Assembly: GCA_017442645.1 (NCBI GenBank)
Contig: JAFRZH010000031.1
Coordinates: forward strand, 1-64,000
Reading direction: 5' to 3'
Source of the DNA: a bacterium
GTDB taxonomy: Bacteria > Patescibacteria > JAEDAM01 > Absconditabacterales > Absconditicoccaceae
DNA length: 64,000 nt
The translations under genes were made by a program, and so were the position numbers. Position 1 is the stretch's first letter, and each line of letters starts with the position of its first letter. The notes beneath the pieces were generated by a model. That model was not told the DNA's origin. It saw nothing but the letters and a program-made list of their open reading frames with translations, and did no database searches. This document shows, piece after piece, positions 22,770 to 32,803 of this stretch.

Positions 22770-23883
22770 CTTTATCTATTAAACAGATAAAATTTTTAAA
22801 TTGTTTATTAAAGGACTCATATCAAAATCTTTTAAATATTTCTGCTAATTTTCTTGATTTTTCTTTGTATTCATCTAAGTGATCTATCATATATATTATT
22901 TTTTCTGACAAATCTTTAACATTCAATGGATCAAAAAATAAGGCATAATCTTTAGCAGTTTCAGTAAATGTTGGAATATTTGATAAAATTAAAGGACATC
23001 ATGATAAACAGGCCTCGATATATGTTTGACATAGTCATTCAGAAAAACTAGCTTGTATATATATATCTGTATTTTTATAAATTTCTCTTAGTTCTCTAGC
23101 ACTCTTATTTCCATTAAAGTTGATATTAAATCATTTTGATAAAGTTTTTATTTGTGTCGTATATTCTTTTTCCATTCCAGGTCATATAATATTTACATGA
23201 ATATTTCTCTCTGATTTATTAACTAGTTTTATCGCTTCCACAATAATTTTTTGATTTTTTCTATTACAAATTGATCATGTAGAAGATATGATTATATTCT
23301 TTTTTTGATTTACATTTTCTTTTTTTAGATACCAAAATTCTGTATTAATTGGAATTGGAAGAAAAAAAATATTTCATTTATATTTATAGTTTATCAATTC
23401 TTTTTTTTCGTTATCATTCACATAAAAAATAGTATCCATAAAATTTTGGAAGACTTTCTGAATTAGCCATAACATTATCCATTTTACTTTATTTTCACAT
23501 TTATTATATGGTCATATGATTGCATGTCTTCGCCGACATTTATGTTTAGTTGGAATTAATGAATAAATTAAGATTCGAGGATACATACCATGAAACATAA
23601 AAATAGATTCTTTTCTATTTTTCCACAACTCTTTTAAAAGTACAAAAAATTTTCAACGGTATCCTTTATACCAAAAAATATTTCTATATTCTCATTTTCC
23701 TTTAACTAAACAATTAATTACATTATCTTTTCAAAATTCATCGATAAAAGCCTTTGTAATCATTAGTCCATAAGACTGATTTTTAATATTTCACTCCAAA
23801 AAATCTGATTCTAATAATTTATATTCATCATCATTAATGTCAGTTTTGTTCCATCATCAAATTATAAATACTTTTTTTATCAT
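22762..23883 (-). CDS. Family 4 (GT-B) glycosyltransferase
   Basis: 373 residues. The C-terminal nucleotide-sugar domain is clear: IIISSTGSICNRKNQKIIVEA, NIIGPGMEKEYT, ELREIYKNTDIYIQASFSEGLCQTYIEACLSGCPLI and NIPTFTETAKDYALFFDP. The EGLCQTYIEA segment is the EX7E-like motif of GT4 enzymes. N-terminal part is divergent. It likely extends a surface polysaccharide. Both ends overlap neighbouring genes (ATGATAA and ATGTATAA junctions), so it is translationally coupled in the operon. Confidence 0.88.
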
Positions 23884-24764
23884 TGATTTGAAAAATGAAC
23901 TAAAAACACGTTATTTTTAAGTTCTTTGAGACTTACAAAATATTCGTTAATAATTACATCATAATACTGTATTCTATAATTTTTAGATTCCAGCCATTTT
24001 ACAACATTTTTTACCTTATTTAAGTCAGATTCTTTTTCTTTTGATAGATGAAATTCAATAAATCATTCTTTAAATAAAAAATTATCTTCTTTAGATGATA
24101 TTAATACGTCAAAACAATCATATTCAGCTCATTCTATATCCATTTTTAAGGCATCAAAGTGTTCATTTCTCAAAATATCGAGAATAGAAATAGCAGGAAC
24201 TTGTATAAAATTATCTCTTGTTGAACAATGTCAATTTCATGCTCACATATTAAAACTTCAGCCATAAATTTTTATAAATTTTTCATTTCTATCTCAAACT
24301 ACAGCTTGATTATAAGCTTTAATATTTTTAAAATTTTCTGTATTCTTTATTAAGTATTTATAATTATCTGGATGAGCTTCATAAACTGTTACTTTTTTAT
24401 TATTTTGAGCAAATTTTAGTGCGGAATCTCATATATATCCTCATAAATCTAATACATGATTATATCATTTTATTTTGTCATAAAATTTATCGCTCCATAC
24501 CTCTATAAATCAGTCTAATCATTTCAAATGACGAGGCATTGTAATTTGATTTCATTTGAAATTGAATGTGATATCAGATTTATTTTTGAATATATAGTAG
24601 GATATTGTACATCTTAAAAAAAATGGAAATAATTTTATTTCCTTCGTTAAAATAAATATAAATAAATGAAAATAAGCATATAAATTGTTTATAAATTCAT
24701 TATTCTTTAACCGGTTATATAATTTTGGAAAACATTTTTCGATAAATCTCAGTATTCTTTGCAT
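23877..24764 (-). CDS. FkbM-type SAM-dependent methyltransferase
   Basis: 295 residues. The SAM-binding motif YNHVLDLGGYIGDSALKFA (about residues 101-119), VTVYEAHPDNYKYL, then ISILDILRNEHFDALKMDIEGAEYDCF is the typical FkbM pattern. Such enzymes O-methylate sugars or other hydroxyls. The N-terminal 70 residues carry a hydrophobic stretch that may associate with the membrane. Within a glycosyltransferase operon it probably methylates a glycan residue. Glycines of the SAM motif are TGA. Confidence 0.88.
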
Positions 24765-24789
24765 AGTAAAATGTTATAATCAAATAAAA

Positions 24790-25818
24790 CTATTTTTTTA
24801 TCATTTCTCTAACAAATCACCATCCATACATTAATGGATGTAAAAATACTAAAGGATAAACATATAATGAAATCAGACTTTTTGTCCTTTTTATATTCTC
24901 TATAAATACTGCAGTAGCTAATAAGAAGACTAATCCATAAGGTAAAATAAATATCCAACTCCAAAATAATAAAGGTATCAAAGCTATCGTATAAAGTAAA
25001 TATCATAAACTTAAGACTACATATAATCTTGGAATAGCTTTATAATATTTTGTCATTTTAGCTGCTCATCATCAGTATTTTTGCATATGTTTCAAAAATT
25101 GTCAGAAAGTTTCATCTAATCTATGCCATATCTTAGCTTCGGGACAGTATAAAAATTTATATCAATCCTTTGTTAATCTATAATTTATTTCTATATCATC
25201 AAAAAATGTTGCATAGGCCGTATTAAACATATACTTTTTTATTATCTCTGCTTTGTAGATACTATTATATCCTGCAATTGATGGAATATATTTAATTCAT
25301 TTTCTTACACAATAAGCAGGGTTTCATAAAGTCATAATGTAACTACAAAAATAATTATTCAGCATTAATTCAAACTTTGATATATTTCACTTAGTTTCCA
25401 CTAATCTTGGTCATCCTGCTCATGCAATTTTATTATCATTTTCAGCTTTGCTTATTTTCTCATATAAACTTTCTAACCATTTTTCATCAGCTCTACAATC
25501 TGCATCTATTTGAGCTACATATTTTGATTTCTTGGATACTAAATCGATTGATATATTTCTGGCAAATGAATGTCCATAATCATATCATCACCATTTATTT
25601 TCATATTCTTTTTCGTTTACTATTGTATGTTGTATTCACTCTTTATTCAGAAATTCATCAGCAGATTTTATAGTATTATCTTTTGAGTTTCAATCTACTA
25701 TAATGATTTCAAAATTTTCTTTTCAATAAGATTGTTTACTTAAATATTCTAATGTCTTTAGAAGAAATGGTTCTTCATTTTTGGTTATTATACATATAGA
25801 AATGAATGGTTTAATCAT
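24790..25818 (-). CDS. Family 2 glycosyltransferase with C-terminal membrane segments
   Basis: 342 residues. Motifs: FISICIITKNEEPFLLKTLE, IIIVDGNSKDNT, FARNISIDLVSKKSKYVAQIDADC (DXD), PSIAGYNSIYKAE and FFDDIEINYRLTKDGYKF. Three hydrophobic segments close the protein (residues about 265-325). This is the layout of membrane-bound GT2 enzymes acting on lipid-linked sugars. It is the first gene of the leftward glycan operon; the gap upstream contains the hairpin elements at 25.9-26.1 kb. Confidence 0.88.
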
Positions 25819-25887
25819 GCTGAGATAAGTATTGATTAAAGCACCACATACATTAGATGCTTTTCACAATCTCTACCAACCAGAAAC

Positions 25888-25972
25888 AAGGACAGCCTAT
25901 AACTGATAGTCGCCAAACCATTATACAGTTATCTCGCTTACAGATATATGTATGGAGTTACAGGCTGCCTTT
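25888..25972. ncRNA. Structured element closed by a 16-bp stem, possible small RNA
   Basis: Arms at 25888-25904 and 25956-25972 pair over 12 bp (with two G-U) plus 4 bp after one bulged base. An inner stem-loop (TATCT with AGATA, flanked by CCATACA-like pairing) fills the middle. Not recognised as a known RNA family. It could equally be the end of a degenerate mobile element. Confidence 0.4.
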
Positions 25973-25990
25973 ATTTCTAATTTATTTTTT

Positions 25991-26024
25991 TAAAAAAACA
26001 AAAAGCACCTCAACGATGGGTGCT
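25991..26024 (-). terminator. Minus-strand intrinsic terminator
   Basis: AGCACC (26004-26009) pairs with GGTGCT (26019-26024), and on the minus strand a T-rich run follows. No minus-strand gene precedes it, so it implies a non-coding transcript from about 26.2 kb. Confidence 0.6.
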
Positions 26025-26142
26025 CATAATCAAAATCTGACCGTTTTAGCCAAATGGATTAAACCATCACTAAGATGCTTTATGTTCCAAATAACTAAAA
26101 CGGGAAAATCAGACATTTGTCAGATTTATTTAGATTATGAGC
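26022..26142 (-). ncRNA. Nested inverted repeat, candidate non-coding RNA
   Basis: Three nested pairings are visible: GCTCATAATC with GATTATGAGC (10 bp), AAATCTGA with TCAGATTT (8 bp) and CCGTTTTAG with CTAAAACGG (9 bp), enclosing about 45 nt. With the terminator at 26004 and a TATAAT near 26236 this could be a minus-strand RNA of about 220 nt. Family unknown. The second stem uses the window-wide repeated word. Confidence 0.45.
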
Positions 26143-26277
26143 AACTTGAATGTAAAGATACACGGATAAAAATCAAGGAGATTTTCGCAATTTGCTCATT
26201 ATTCATGAAAATTTGCTTTTTAGAAATTTTCTTATTATAATGGAAGTACTTTTATTTTTATTATTAAAGAGAAAAAG

Positions 26278-26541
26278 ATGATTTTACAGTATGAACAAAA
26301 AATTGATAGTGATGCTGAATTTTATGATTATTATGATGAATATGATGATTTTGAAAAATATGATGATAATGATTTTGTCATGGAAAATTTAGTTTTTGAT
26401 GATGAGATGATTGATGAAACAGAGGAGGATGAGAATCGTTTTGCTACCTCCTTATTAGGAAATCTCTTGGAAGATGATGAATATTTTGTAAATTTTATTC
26501 CAATGAAGAAAAAGCAAAGATTCGCAGAAATAGATGCATAA
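26278..26541 (+). CDS. Small highly acidic protein
   Basis: 87 residues, dominated by Asp, Glu and Tyr in the first 55 (for example DYYDEYDDFEKYDDND), ending in a short basic segment KKKQRFAEIDA. No signal or membrane segment. A TATAAT lies about 36 bp upstream and a strong terminator follows immediately, so it is an independent transcription unit. Not recognised; an acidic RNA/DNA mimic or RNA polymerase-associated protein is conceivable but unsupported. Confidence 0.65.
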   Translation: MILQYEQKIDSDAEFYDYYDEYDDFEKYDDNDFVMENLVFDDEMIDETEEDENRFATSLLGNLLEDDEYFVNFIPMKKKQRFAEIDA

Positions 26542-26542
26542 A

Positions 26543-26575
26543 AAAAGGAGAAGTCAGACTTCTCTTTTTTGTTTT
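26543..26575. terminator. Bidirectional terminator with TCAGA loop
   Basis: GGAGAAG and CTTCTC flank the loop TCAGA, with A-run before and T-run after. It serves the acidic-protein gene and the convergent CAP gene. Confidence 0.85.
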
Positions 26576-27427
26576 TTATCATTCATTTGGTTTAATTCCA
26601 TAATGGAAAACTAGGTAATACCTTTTTTTATTTTCATCAATGGTGATCCCCATTCCCATCTGTTCAAAGTGTTGCATAACAACAGCTCTATAATGACTTC
26701 AATTATTCTTTTTTTCTGGTAAAATTAGCCCATTCCGTGTAGTTTTAATGGCAGAAATAAGTTCATTTGTACAATCACTTTTCTGACAGTTGTAGTATCC
26801 GTATCCAACACTTTCGGTAAATGCTGTCTTCCCTCATGTTAAGTTTTTGAAGGTAATCCCCAAGTTTTTAAATCGATTCATAATACTTGAATAACTGTAA
26901 TATCCGTCAGATGAAGTTCTTTGATGAAAATGAGATTCCCTTTTTTCATCTACGAGAGTTTTACTCCATGTTGTTGCAGATTCTTCGAAAAGTTTTTGAT
27001 AGGTATAAGGGGAAAGACCTTGATTTTCTCTTTCTTCATTATGTCGTTTAAGGACAGTATCTCTTACTTTTTGAATATCGATATTTTTGATATTTAAAGT
27101 TTCTCTTTGAAATGTTTTTTCATTATCATTTTTAGTTGATCAATTATCGTTTTGTTTTTTTGATGAGTTCAAATTCTTTATTTCTTGATCACAATGATTT
27201 TTGATTTCTTCGAAAAGTTGGTAATTTTCGTCATGAGTAAAATCTGGTTGTGAAAGTACTAATGAAAGCATTTGTAAAAATTGTTTTTTTTCCGTATTTG
27301 TTTTTTTCAAAGCAACTTTTTTATCGATTAGTTGGTTGAAATAATTAGCATCAATTTGTTGTGCTATGCTGAAAGAAAATAGCGAAACAAGAAAGAGACA
27401 GATTAGAATTGTTCGTTTTTTGAGCAT
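26576..27427 (-). CDS. Secreted CAP (SCP/PR1-like) domain protein
   Basis: 283 residues. A signal peptide (residues 1-22, ending SIAQ) is followed by a charged helical region to about 110. The CAP domain includes LKRHNEERENQGLSPYTY, SHFHQRTSSDGYYSYSSI, TESVGYGY and SHYRAVVMQHFEQMGMGITI, which hold the usual His/Glu cavity residues. CAP proteins are secreted and bind lipids, metals or act on proteins; function is generally unknown in bacteria. The penultimate codon is TGA (Gly) directly before TAA, which would mimic a tandem stop under the standard code. Confidence 0.82.
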
Positions 27428-27490
27428 TTGTATGGGTATTGAAGATAAACTAAAAAGAGTAAAAAGAAATCTGATTAAAAATCAAGTTGT

Positions 27491-29575
27491 TTATGCTAAG
27501 AAGTTCGTGATTTTTTCATTTAAATATTTTTGTAATAGGGGGAGTCCTTTTAATTTTGGATAATAGGTTAAAAGTCGTTCTGCTCCCTCTCTTACTTTCT
27601 CCATAAATTTTAAATTATTTAATAGTTCTAGAGGAATATCACTAATTCCAGATTGCATTGTCCCTAAAATTTCTCCAGCACCACGATTTTGTAAATCAAT
27701 TTCTGCTAATTTAAAACCATCACTTGTTGTTTCCATTACTTTTAATCTTTTATAAGTATCTCAACTTTTTTTTAAGGTTTCCGAAAAACAATAGGATGCT
27801 AGATTAGATCTTCAGATTCTTCCTCTTAGTTGGTGAAGTTGTGAAAGTCCAAATCTTTCCGCACTTTTGATAATCATAATGGTTGCTTCGGGAATATCTA
27901 CTCCCACTTCAATAACGGTTGTTGATACTAAAATTGATTTTTTTCAGGTTTTGAAATTTTGCATTGCTTGATCTTTTTCTTTTGAACTCATTTTCCCATG
28001 GAGTAGTTCGATTTTTTCTTCTCAAAGTTCAGGAAATAACGTAACGATATTTTCATATTCTACAATTGCAGATTTTACATCATCCATTTTATCACTTTCT
28101 TCGATAAGTGGAGTAACGATGAAGACTTTTTGTCCTTGTTGAATCTTTTGTAAAATTCGTGGTTTTAGCGTATAATATTCTTTTTCAGAAATGACTTTTG
28201 TTGTAATTGGAATCCTTCAAGCTGGAAGTTCATCAATTACACTTACGTCAAATTCTCAAAAAAACGCTAATGCCATTGATCTTGGAATTGGAGTTGCTGA
28301 CATTTGCAAAATATGTGGTGAATTGAATTTTTGAAATTGCGCTCTTTGTTTTACTCAAAATTTATGTTGTTCGTCAATACAAACAAATTTGAGGTCTTTA
28401 AAATCTACGTCTTCTTGTAAAACTGCATGAGTTGCGATCAGAACATTTATTTTCCCTTCTTTTAATTGTTCTTTTACTTTATCTTTTTGTGTTTTCGTTA
28501 ATGATCATGTGAGAAGTTCTACTCTGATTCCTAAAGGAAGTAGAAATTTTGAAAAAGTAAGAAAATGCTGATTGGCAAGAACTTCGAGTGGAGCTAGAAT
28601 TACAGATTGTCCATTAAAAATTTTGTGTGTATAATATGCTGCAATAACTGCAATGATTGTTTTTCAACTACCTACATCTCCTTGTAGTAGTCTCATCATT
28701 GCTTTTCAACTATGAAAATCTTCCAAAATATGTACAAGCACTTTTTTTTGAGCTTGGGTAAGTGAAAAGGGGAGTTTTTCAAGAAAAGTCTTAATAATTT
28801 CCCATTGAGGTTCAGATTTTTCTTCTTTTTCTTTGTCTTGATATTGGTATTTATTTTGAAGGGAATGAATCTGTATTCTTAAAAGTCTATCAAAAAAAAG
28901 TCTATATAATGCTTGTTTTCTTAATAGATCGGTTTCGGGAAAATGAAGGTTTTTGATTGTTTCAACGACTGGTAAAAGGGAAAATGTTTTTAAAAAATTG
29001 TCTGGAAGATATTCTTGGAAAAGATTGGGAATTTTGGGAAGATTTTCCCAAATTTTTTGTGCAAATCGTCCAGGTTTGATTCCATTCATTTCTGAGTAAA
29101 TAGGGAAAATCCTTCCGGTTTTGTAGCTTTGTTCTTGAAAAGTATCAGATTTTTCTTCTTTTTCTTCCTCTTCTGGAGCAGTTGCTGGTACTATATCAGG
29201 ATGCGAAAAAATAATTTTACCGTATTTAAATTGTGGTTTCCCAACGATAATAAATCGACTCCCTTCTGTGATTTTTGAAGCTAGAAATCAAGAATTAAAA
29301 ATGCTAATATATCATGGAGCTCCATTTTCGTCTTGAAAGAGAATATCATAGATGGTTTTGTTTCCTCTTTTGAACACGTTCTTTTTGATGATTAGTCCTT
29401 TTGTGGAAGTTTTCCCTTTTTCATCAAAAATTAAGGAGTTTAATGGTTTGATATCTGCTCTATTTTCGTAGGTTCTTGGAAAGTGATTGAAAAAATCTTT
29501 CATGGTGAAAATCCCATTTTCTTCTAGAATTTTTACATATCTTGGTACTGTTTTTAATTCTTCTTTCAGTCACAT
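27491..29575 (-). CDS. recG: ATP-dependent DNA helicase RecG
   Basis: 694 residues, the normal length. N-terminal wedge ([32 protein letters not shown]), then Walker A GDVGSGKT near 303, DEQH box ([13 protein letters not shown]), MSATPIPRS, and the C-terminal helicase motifs [15 protein letters not shown] and QLRGRIGRS. The TRG-type end [13 protein letters not shown] is present. RecG remodels stalled forks and Holliday junctions. Two linkers (near residues 140 and 265) contain EKEEKS patches encoded by the repeated word. ATG at 29573-29575 restores the first helix of the wedge domain; a later in-frame ATG at 29503 would truncate it. Confidence 0.95.
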
Positions 29576-29654
29576 TATTTATCACTAATTGTCAAAAAAA
29601 TTAGTTATTTATATTATTTTTTTGGGGAACTGCAAGAGAATTTTTGTCCGGATT

Positions 29655-30158
29655 TTAGATCAATGAAGTTGCTTCATTTCGACTAATTGTTTTTCAATTA
29701 AGAAATATTTCAGCTAGTTGATTTTTGAAAGTCTTTGATATATTTGATTCACATACGATCGCATTTCTAAGTACAAGAAATTCATATATTCCTTCAGGGA
29801 TATGTTCTCATTTTTCAAGTAATATGTTATAATGGTCTTTAATGAGTCTTGTTATTTCTGTAAGACATTTTTTTATTTCTAAAATATTTTCATCTGTTTG
29901 TGTTAGTGAAAGATAACTTTGCAATAAATTCCATTGTCCTTTAATTTCCGGACAAACTTCATAAAGACGGTATTTCTGTATCATATCAACTGATTGTTGT
30001 ATTTCTGAATCTGTGTAGTTTTCATTATTCTCAAAATTATTAATTACTGTATGGTCATCGTTGAAACTATCTTCGATACAACTTTGTAATGAACTGCTAA
30101 AGAGTAAAAAAATTGTTGCTATCTTTTTTATTTGGTCTCTGACATTATAATTTTCCAT
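29655..30158 (-). CDS. Putative small lipoprotein, unknown
   Basis: 167 residues. A hydrophobic segment (residues 12-26) ends in LQSC, a plausible lipobox with Cys27. The mature part is acidic and helical with two further cysteines (VCPEIKG and KKCLTEI). Not recognised. It has its own promoter (30190-30217) with an adjoining palindrome and sits between recG and ftsK on the same strand. Confidence 0.65.
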
Positions 30159-30177
30159 TATCTTTTTGATTATAGTC

Positions 30178-30217
30178 TAAACGTTTACGTTTATAATTTT
30201 TTGTCGATTATTGTCAA
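30178..30217 (-). promoter_or_regulatory. Promoter with overlapping palindrome
   Basis: TTGACA (30212-30217) and TATAAA (30190-30195) are 16 bp apart. The perfect palindrome TAAACGTTTA at 30178-30187 lies at the expected start of transcription and could be an operator. Confidence 0.5.
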
Positions 30218-30280
30218 TAGAATTAAAGCAATTTGTATGAAACAATTATTATAAAAAGTCTGAATATTTATCGTGTTAAT

Positions 30281-30304
30281 AAAAAAACGAGTTTATATCC
30301 TCGT
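30281..30304 (-). terminator. Intrinsic terminator of ftsK
   Basis: On the minus strand CGAGG..CTCGT forms a short stem (ACGAG 30287-30291 with CTCGT 30300-30304) followed by seven T, starting just after the ftsK stop. Confidence 0.75.
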
Positions 30305-30307
30305 CTT

Positions 30308-32599
30308 TTATACATATATTTCTCTTGGCCTTGCTCCTTCTTGAGGTCAGATTATTCCTCTTTCTTCTAGAATATCCATAATTCTTGCAGCTCTTGCAAA
30401 TCCCACTCAAAGTTTCCTTTGGAGCATTGTTGCAGAAGCTTTTCTTGTTTCCATGATAATTTCAATTGCTTGTTCTACTAATTCATCGTCATCTCCATTT
30501 CCTCATCAACCTCAGTTTCATGCTATTTCCGGCTTGTCCTCTAGAGTACGAATGATATCTTGATTGTAAATATCTTCTTCTGTTAGATCTTTCATATATT
30601 TATCTTTTAGAGAAGCTACTACTTTTTCAATTTCTTCTGTAGAAATAAAAGGAGATTGAATTCTGACAGGAAATTTTGTGGAAGGATCTATATAGAGCAT
30701 ATCTCCTTTCCCTACGAGATCTTCTGCTCCTTTACGTCCGATAATGGTTCTACTATCAATTTCAGAAACAACTCCATAAGCAATTCTCGTTGGAATATTT
30801 GCTTTAATAGTTCCTGTAATGATATTTACACTTGGTCTTTGGGTTGCAAGAATGAGGTGGATTCCTACAGCTCTTGCTTTTGCTGCTAAACGGTCAATAC
30901 AGATTTCTGCTTCTTTTTTATTAGCTTGAGAAGAAATCATCATATCGGCCATTTCATCAATAATGAATACAATACGATACATTTTTTCTTCAGCAATTGC
31001 ATTATATTCACTTAATTGTTTTACTCTTTTCTCTCTTAAAATTGCATATCTTCTTTCCATTTCATTTACCGTTCGTTGGAGGAGCTTTACTGCTTTGGTG
31101 GAATCATATACAATTGGAGCAAGCATATAAGGAAGTCCACTGTACATTTCGAGTTCTACTTGTTTAGGATCGACCATTAAAAATTTTAAATCTGAAGGAC
31201 TATTTTGAAACATGAGTGAAACGATGAAGTCATTGATTCCTACAGATTTACCGCTTCCAGTAGCTCATGCAACGAGAAGATGAGGCATATCTTCCAATGC
31301 TTTAATAATCACTTTTCCATCAATTCATTTCCCTAAAGAAAGTCAGGTTTCTTTCTTTTTCATTGATTCTTGAAATTCTTCAGAATTGAGAATATCTCCA
31401 ATTTTTACCATATTAGGTTTAGGATTAGGAATTTGAATTCCAACGTAATCAGTACCAGGAATAGGAGCTACAATTCTTAGAGATTTGGATTTTAAAGAAA
31501 GTTTGATATCATTAGTGAGGTTTTCAATAGAAGAAATCTTAATTCATTCTGAAGGTCTAATTTTTATTTGAACAATAGAAGGACCAATATCAAATCATTC
31601 GATTGTGACAGGAATTCAGAACTCTATTAATTTTTTTTGAAGTGCTTTTGCTTTTTCTACAATAAAATTTTGATCGACTTGGCTTTTTTGTCATAATGTT
31701 GTTTCCAAAAGTGAATAGGGAAAACTAGGTTTATCATCTGAAAATTGAATCTTTTTTGCAGGTTTTTCTTCAATTGTTTCAATTTTTATTTCAGGTCCTT
31801 CTTTAGATTTTTTAGTGAAGAGATCTTTTATTAGTGAGCCTTCTTTTCTTTGTGTATCTTGATTCTTAAGTTTTTCAAGTAAAGGATTTTGTTTTTTTGT
31901 GGCAATTGCTACTTTAGAAAATAAATCTGTATCTGAATTTTCGTTTGAATTTCCATAATTGTTTCAGTTTCTATTCTCTCATTTTGATGAAACATTAACT
32001 TCTGTTGTGAAAATTCAGACTTTATTTTTCTCTGTTTTAATATTTTTTCTCGGATCTTCTTTCTTTTCGTATTGTTCAATATTGATTTTAGGAAGACTTG
32101 GGAGTCTTACATTTAAACGGTAGAAAAACCGAATAATTGTTCCAAGTCCTCATAGAATGGTTAGAATTTTTATAGCTAAAATTGAATTTCAAAAAATAGC
32201 TTTTAATCACATAATCAGAGGTCGCGAAAAATATCATCCGTATTGATTTGAACTTGTCCAGTTCACGATTGTTTCAATTGCAGGTTCTGGAATGGCTGCA
32301 AAGTTTAAAATTCAAGAAATGAAGAACATTAGTAAAATAAATTGTTTGATGAGTGTTCTCATAAGTTCTCCTTTGCATATTACTAAGATTCCAATTACAA
32401 TACACAGAAAAAAAAAGACAAGTAATCCTATTTCTCAAAAAGTAATACTCGCATATTTTGAAAAAAAATCTAAAATAGGGGAACTTGGTGCTACTATTTT
32501 GCTGAAGAAAAAGAGAACTCCTAAAATGATTAAAAAAAATCCTATGTTATTTTTATTGATCTTAAGTATTTTTTTTGTTGAATGTTTTTTTCTCGCCAC
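30308..32599 (-). CDS. ftsK: DNA translocase FtsK/SpoIIIE
   Basis: 763 residues. Four N-terminal hydrophobic segments (to about residue 150), a charged linker, then the motor: GTDYVGIQIPNPKPNMV, Walker A GATGSGKS near 448 with its first Gly as TGA, Walker B VFIIDEMADMM, and LILATQRPSVNIITGTIKANI. The C-terminal winged-helix gamma domain (ATMLQRKLGVGFARAARIMD) recognises polar KOPS-like sites. A Gly/Asn/Asp spacer built largely from TGA codons precedes gamma. The start is taken as GTG at 32597-32599, because no in-frame ATG exists between the upstream stop and the first membrane segment. Confidence 0.93.
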
Positions 32600-32734
32600 T
32601 TTCTTATTTCTACGAAATAAAATTTCATTTTTTAGATTATGAAATTTTTGTGTATTTTCAATTGAAAAATTTTTTATATTTTTATATTTTTATAAATATG
32701 TCAAGTATATGAAATTAATAAAATATAATATTGG

Positions 32735-32763
32735 TTGACTTATTGTTTTTAATGGTATATAAT
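32735..32763 (+). promoter_or_regulatory. Promoter of the InlB-repeat surface protein
   Basis: TTGACT and TATAAT are 17 bp apart. Because the ATG at 32762 lies inside the -10 box, translation must begin later, at 32804. Confidence 0.65.
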
Positions 32764-32803
32764 GATTTTATGTTTTATTCTTTATTCTTTTGTGAAAAGA
32801 AAA

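Larger units (their letters stand above)
25819..26277. other. 459-bp gene-free stretch with two structured elements
   Basis: No coding sequence is convincing. It contains the hairpin element at 25888-25972, a minus-strand terminator at 25991-26024, a long nested inverted repeat at 26022-26142, and an ATTATAAT box near 26236 that reads as TATAAT on both strands. Confidence 0.6.

Noticed and set aside
26022..26142. tracrRNA-like RNA for a CRISPR system
   Set aside because: The GTTTTAG stem and terminal hairpin recall tracrRNA, but there is no repeat array and no cas gene in the window, so the comparison has no support.
30308..30370. Apparent frameshift near the end of FtsK
   Set aside because: It came from a miscount of a T-run. 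Recounted, the gamma domain stays in frame to TAA at 30308-30310.
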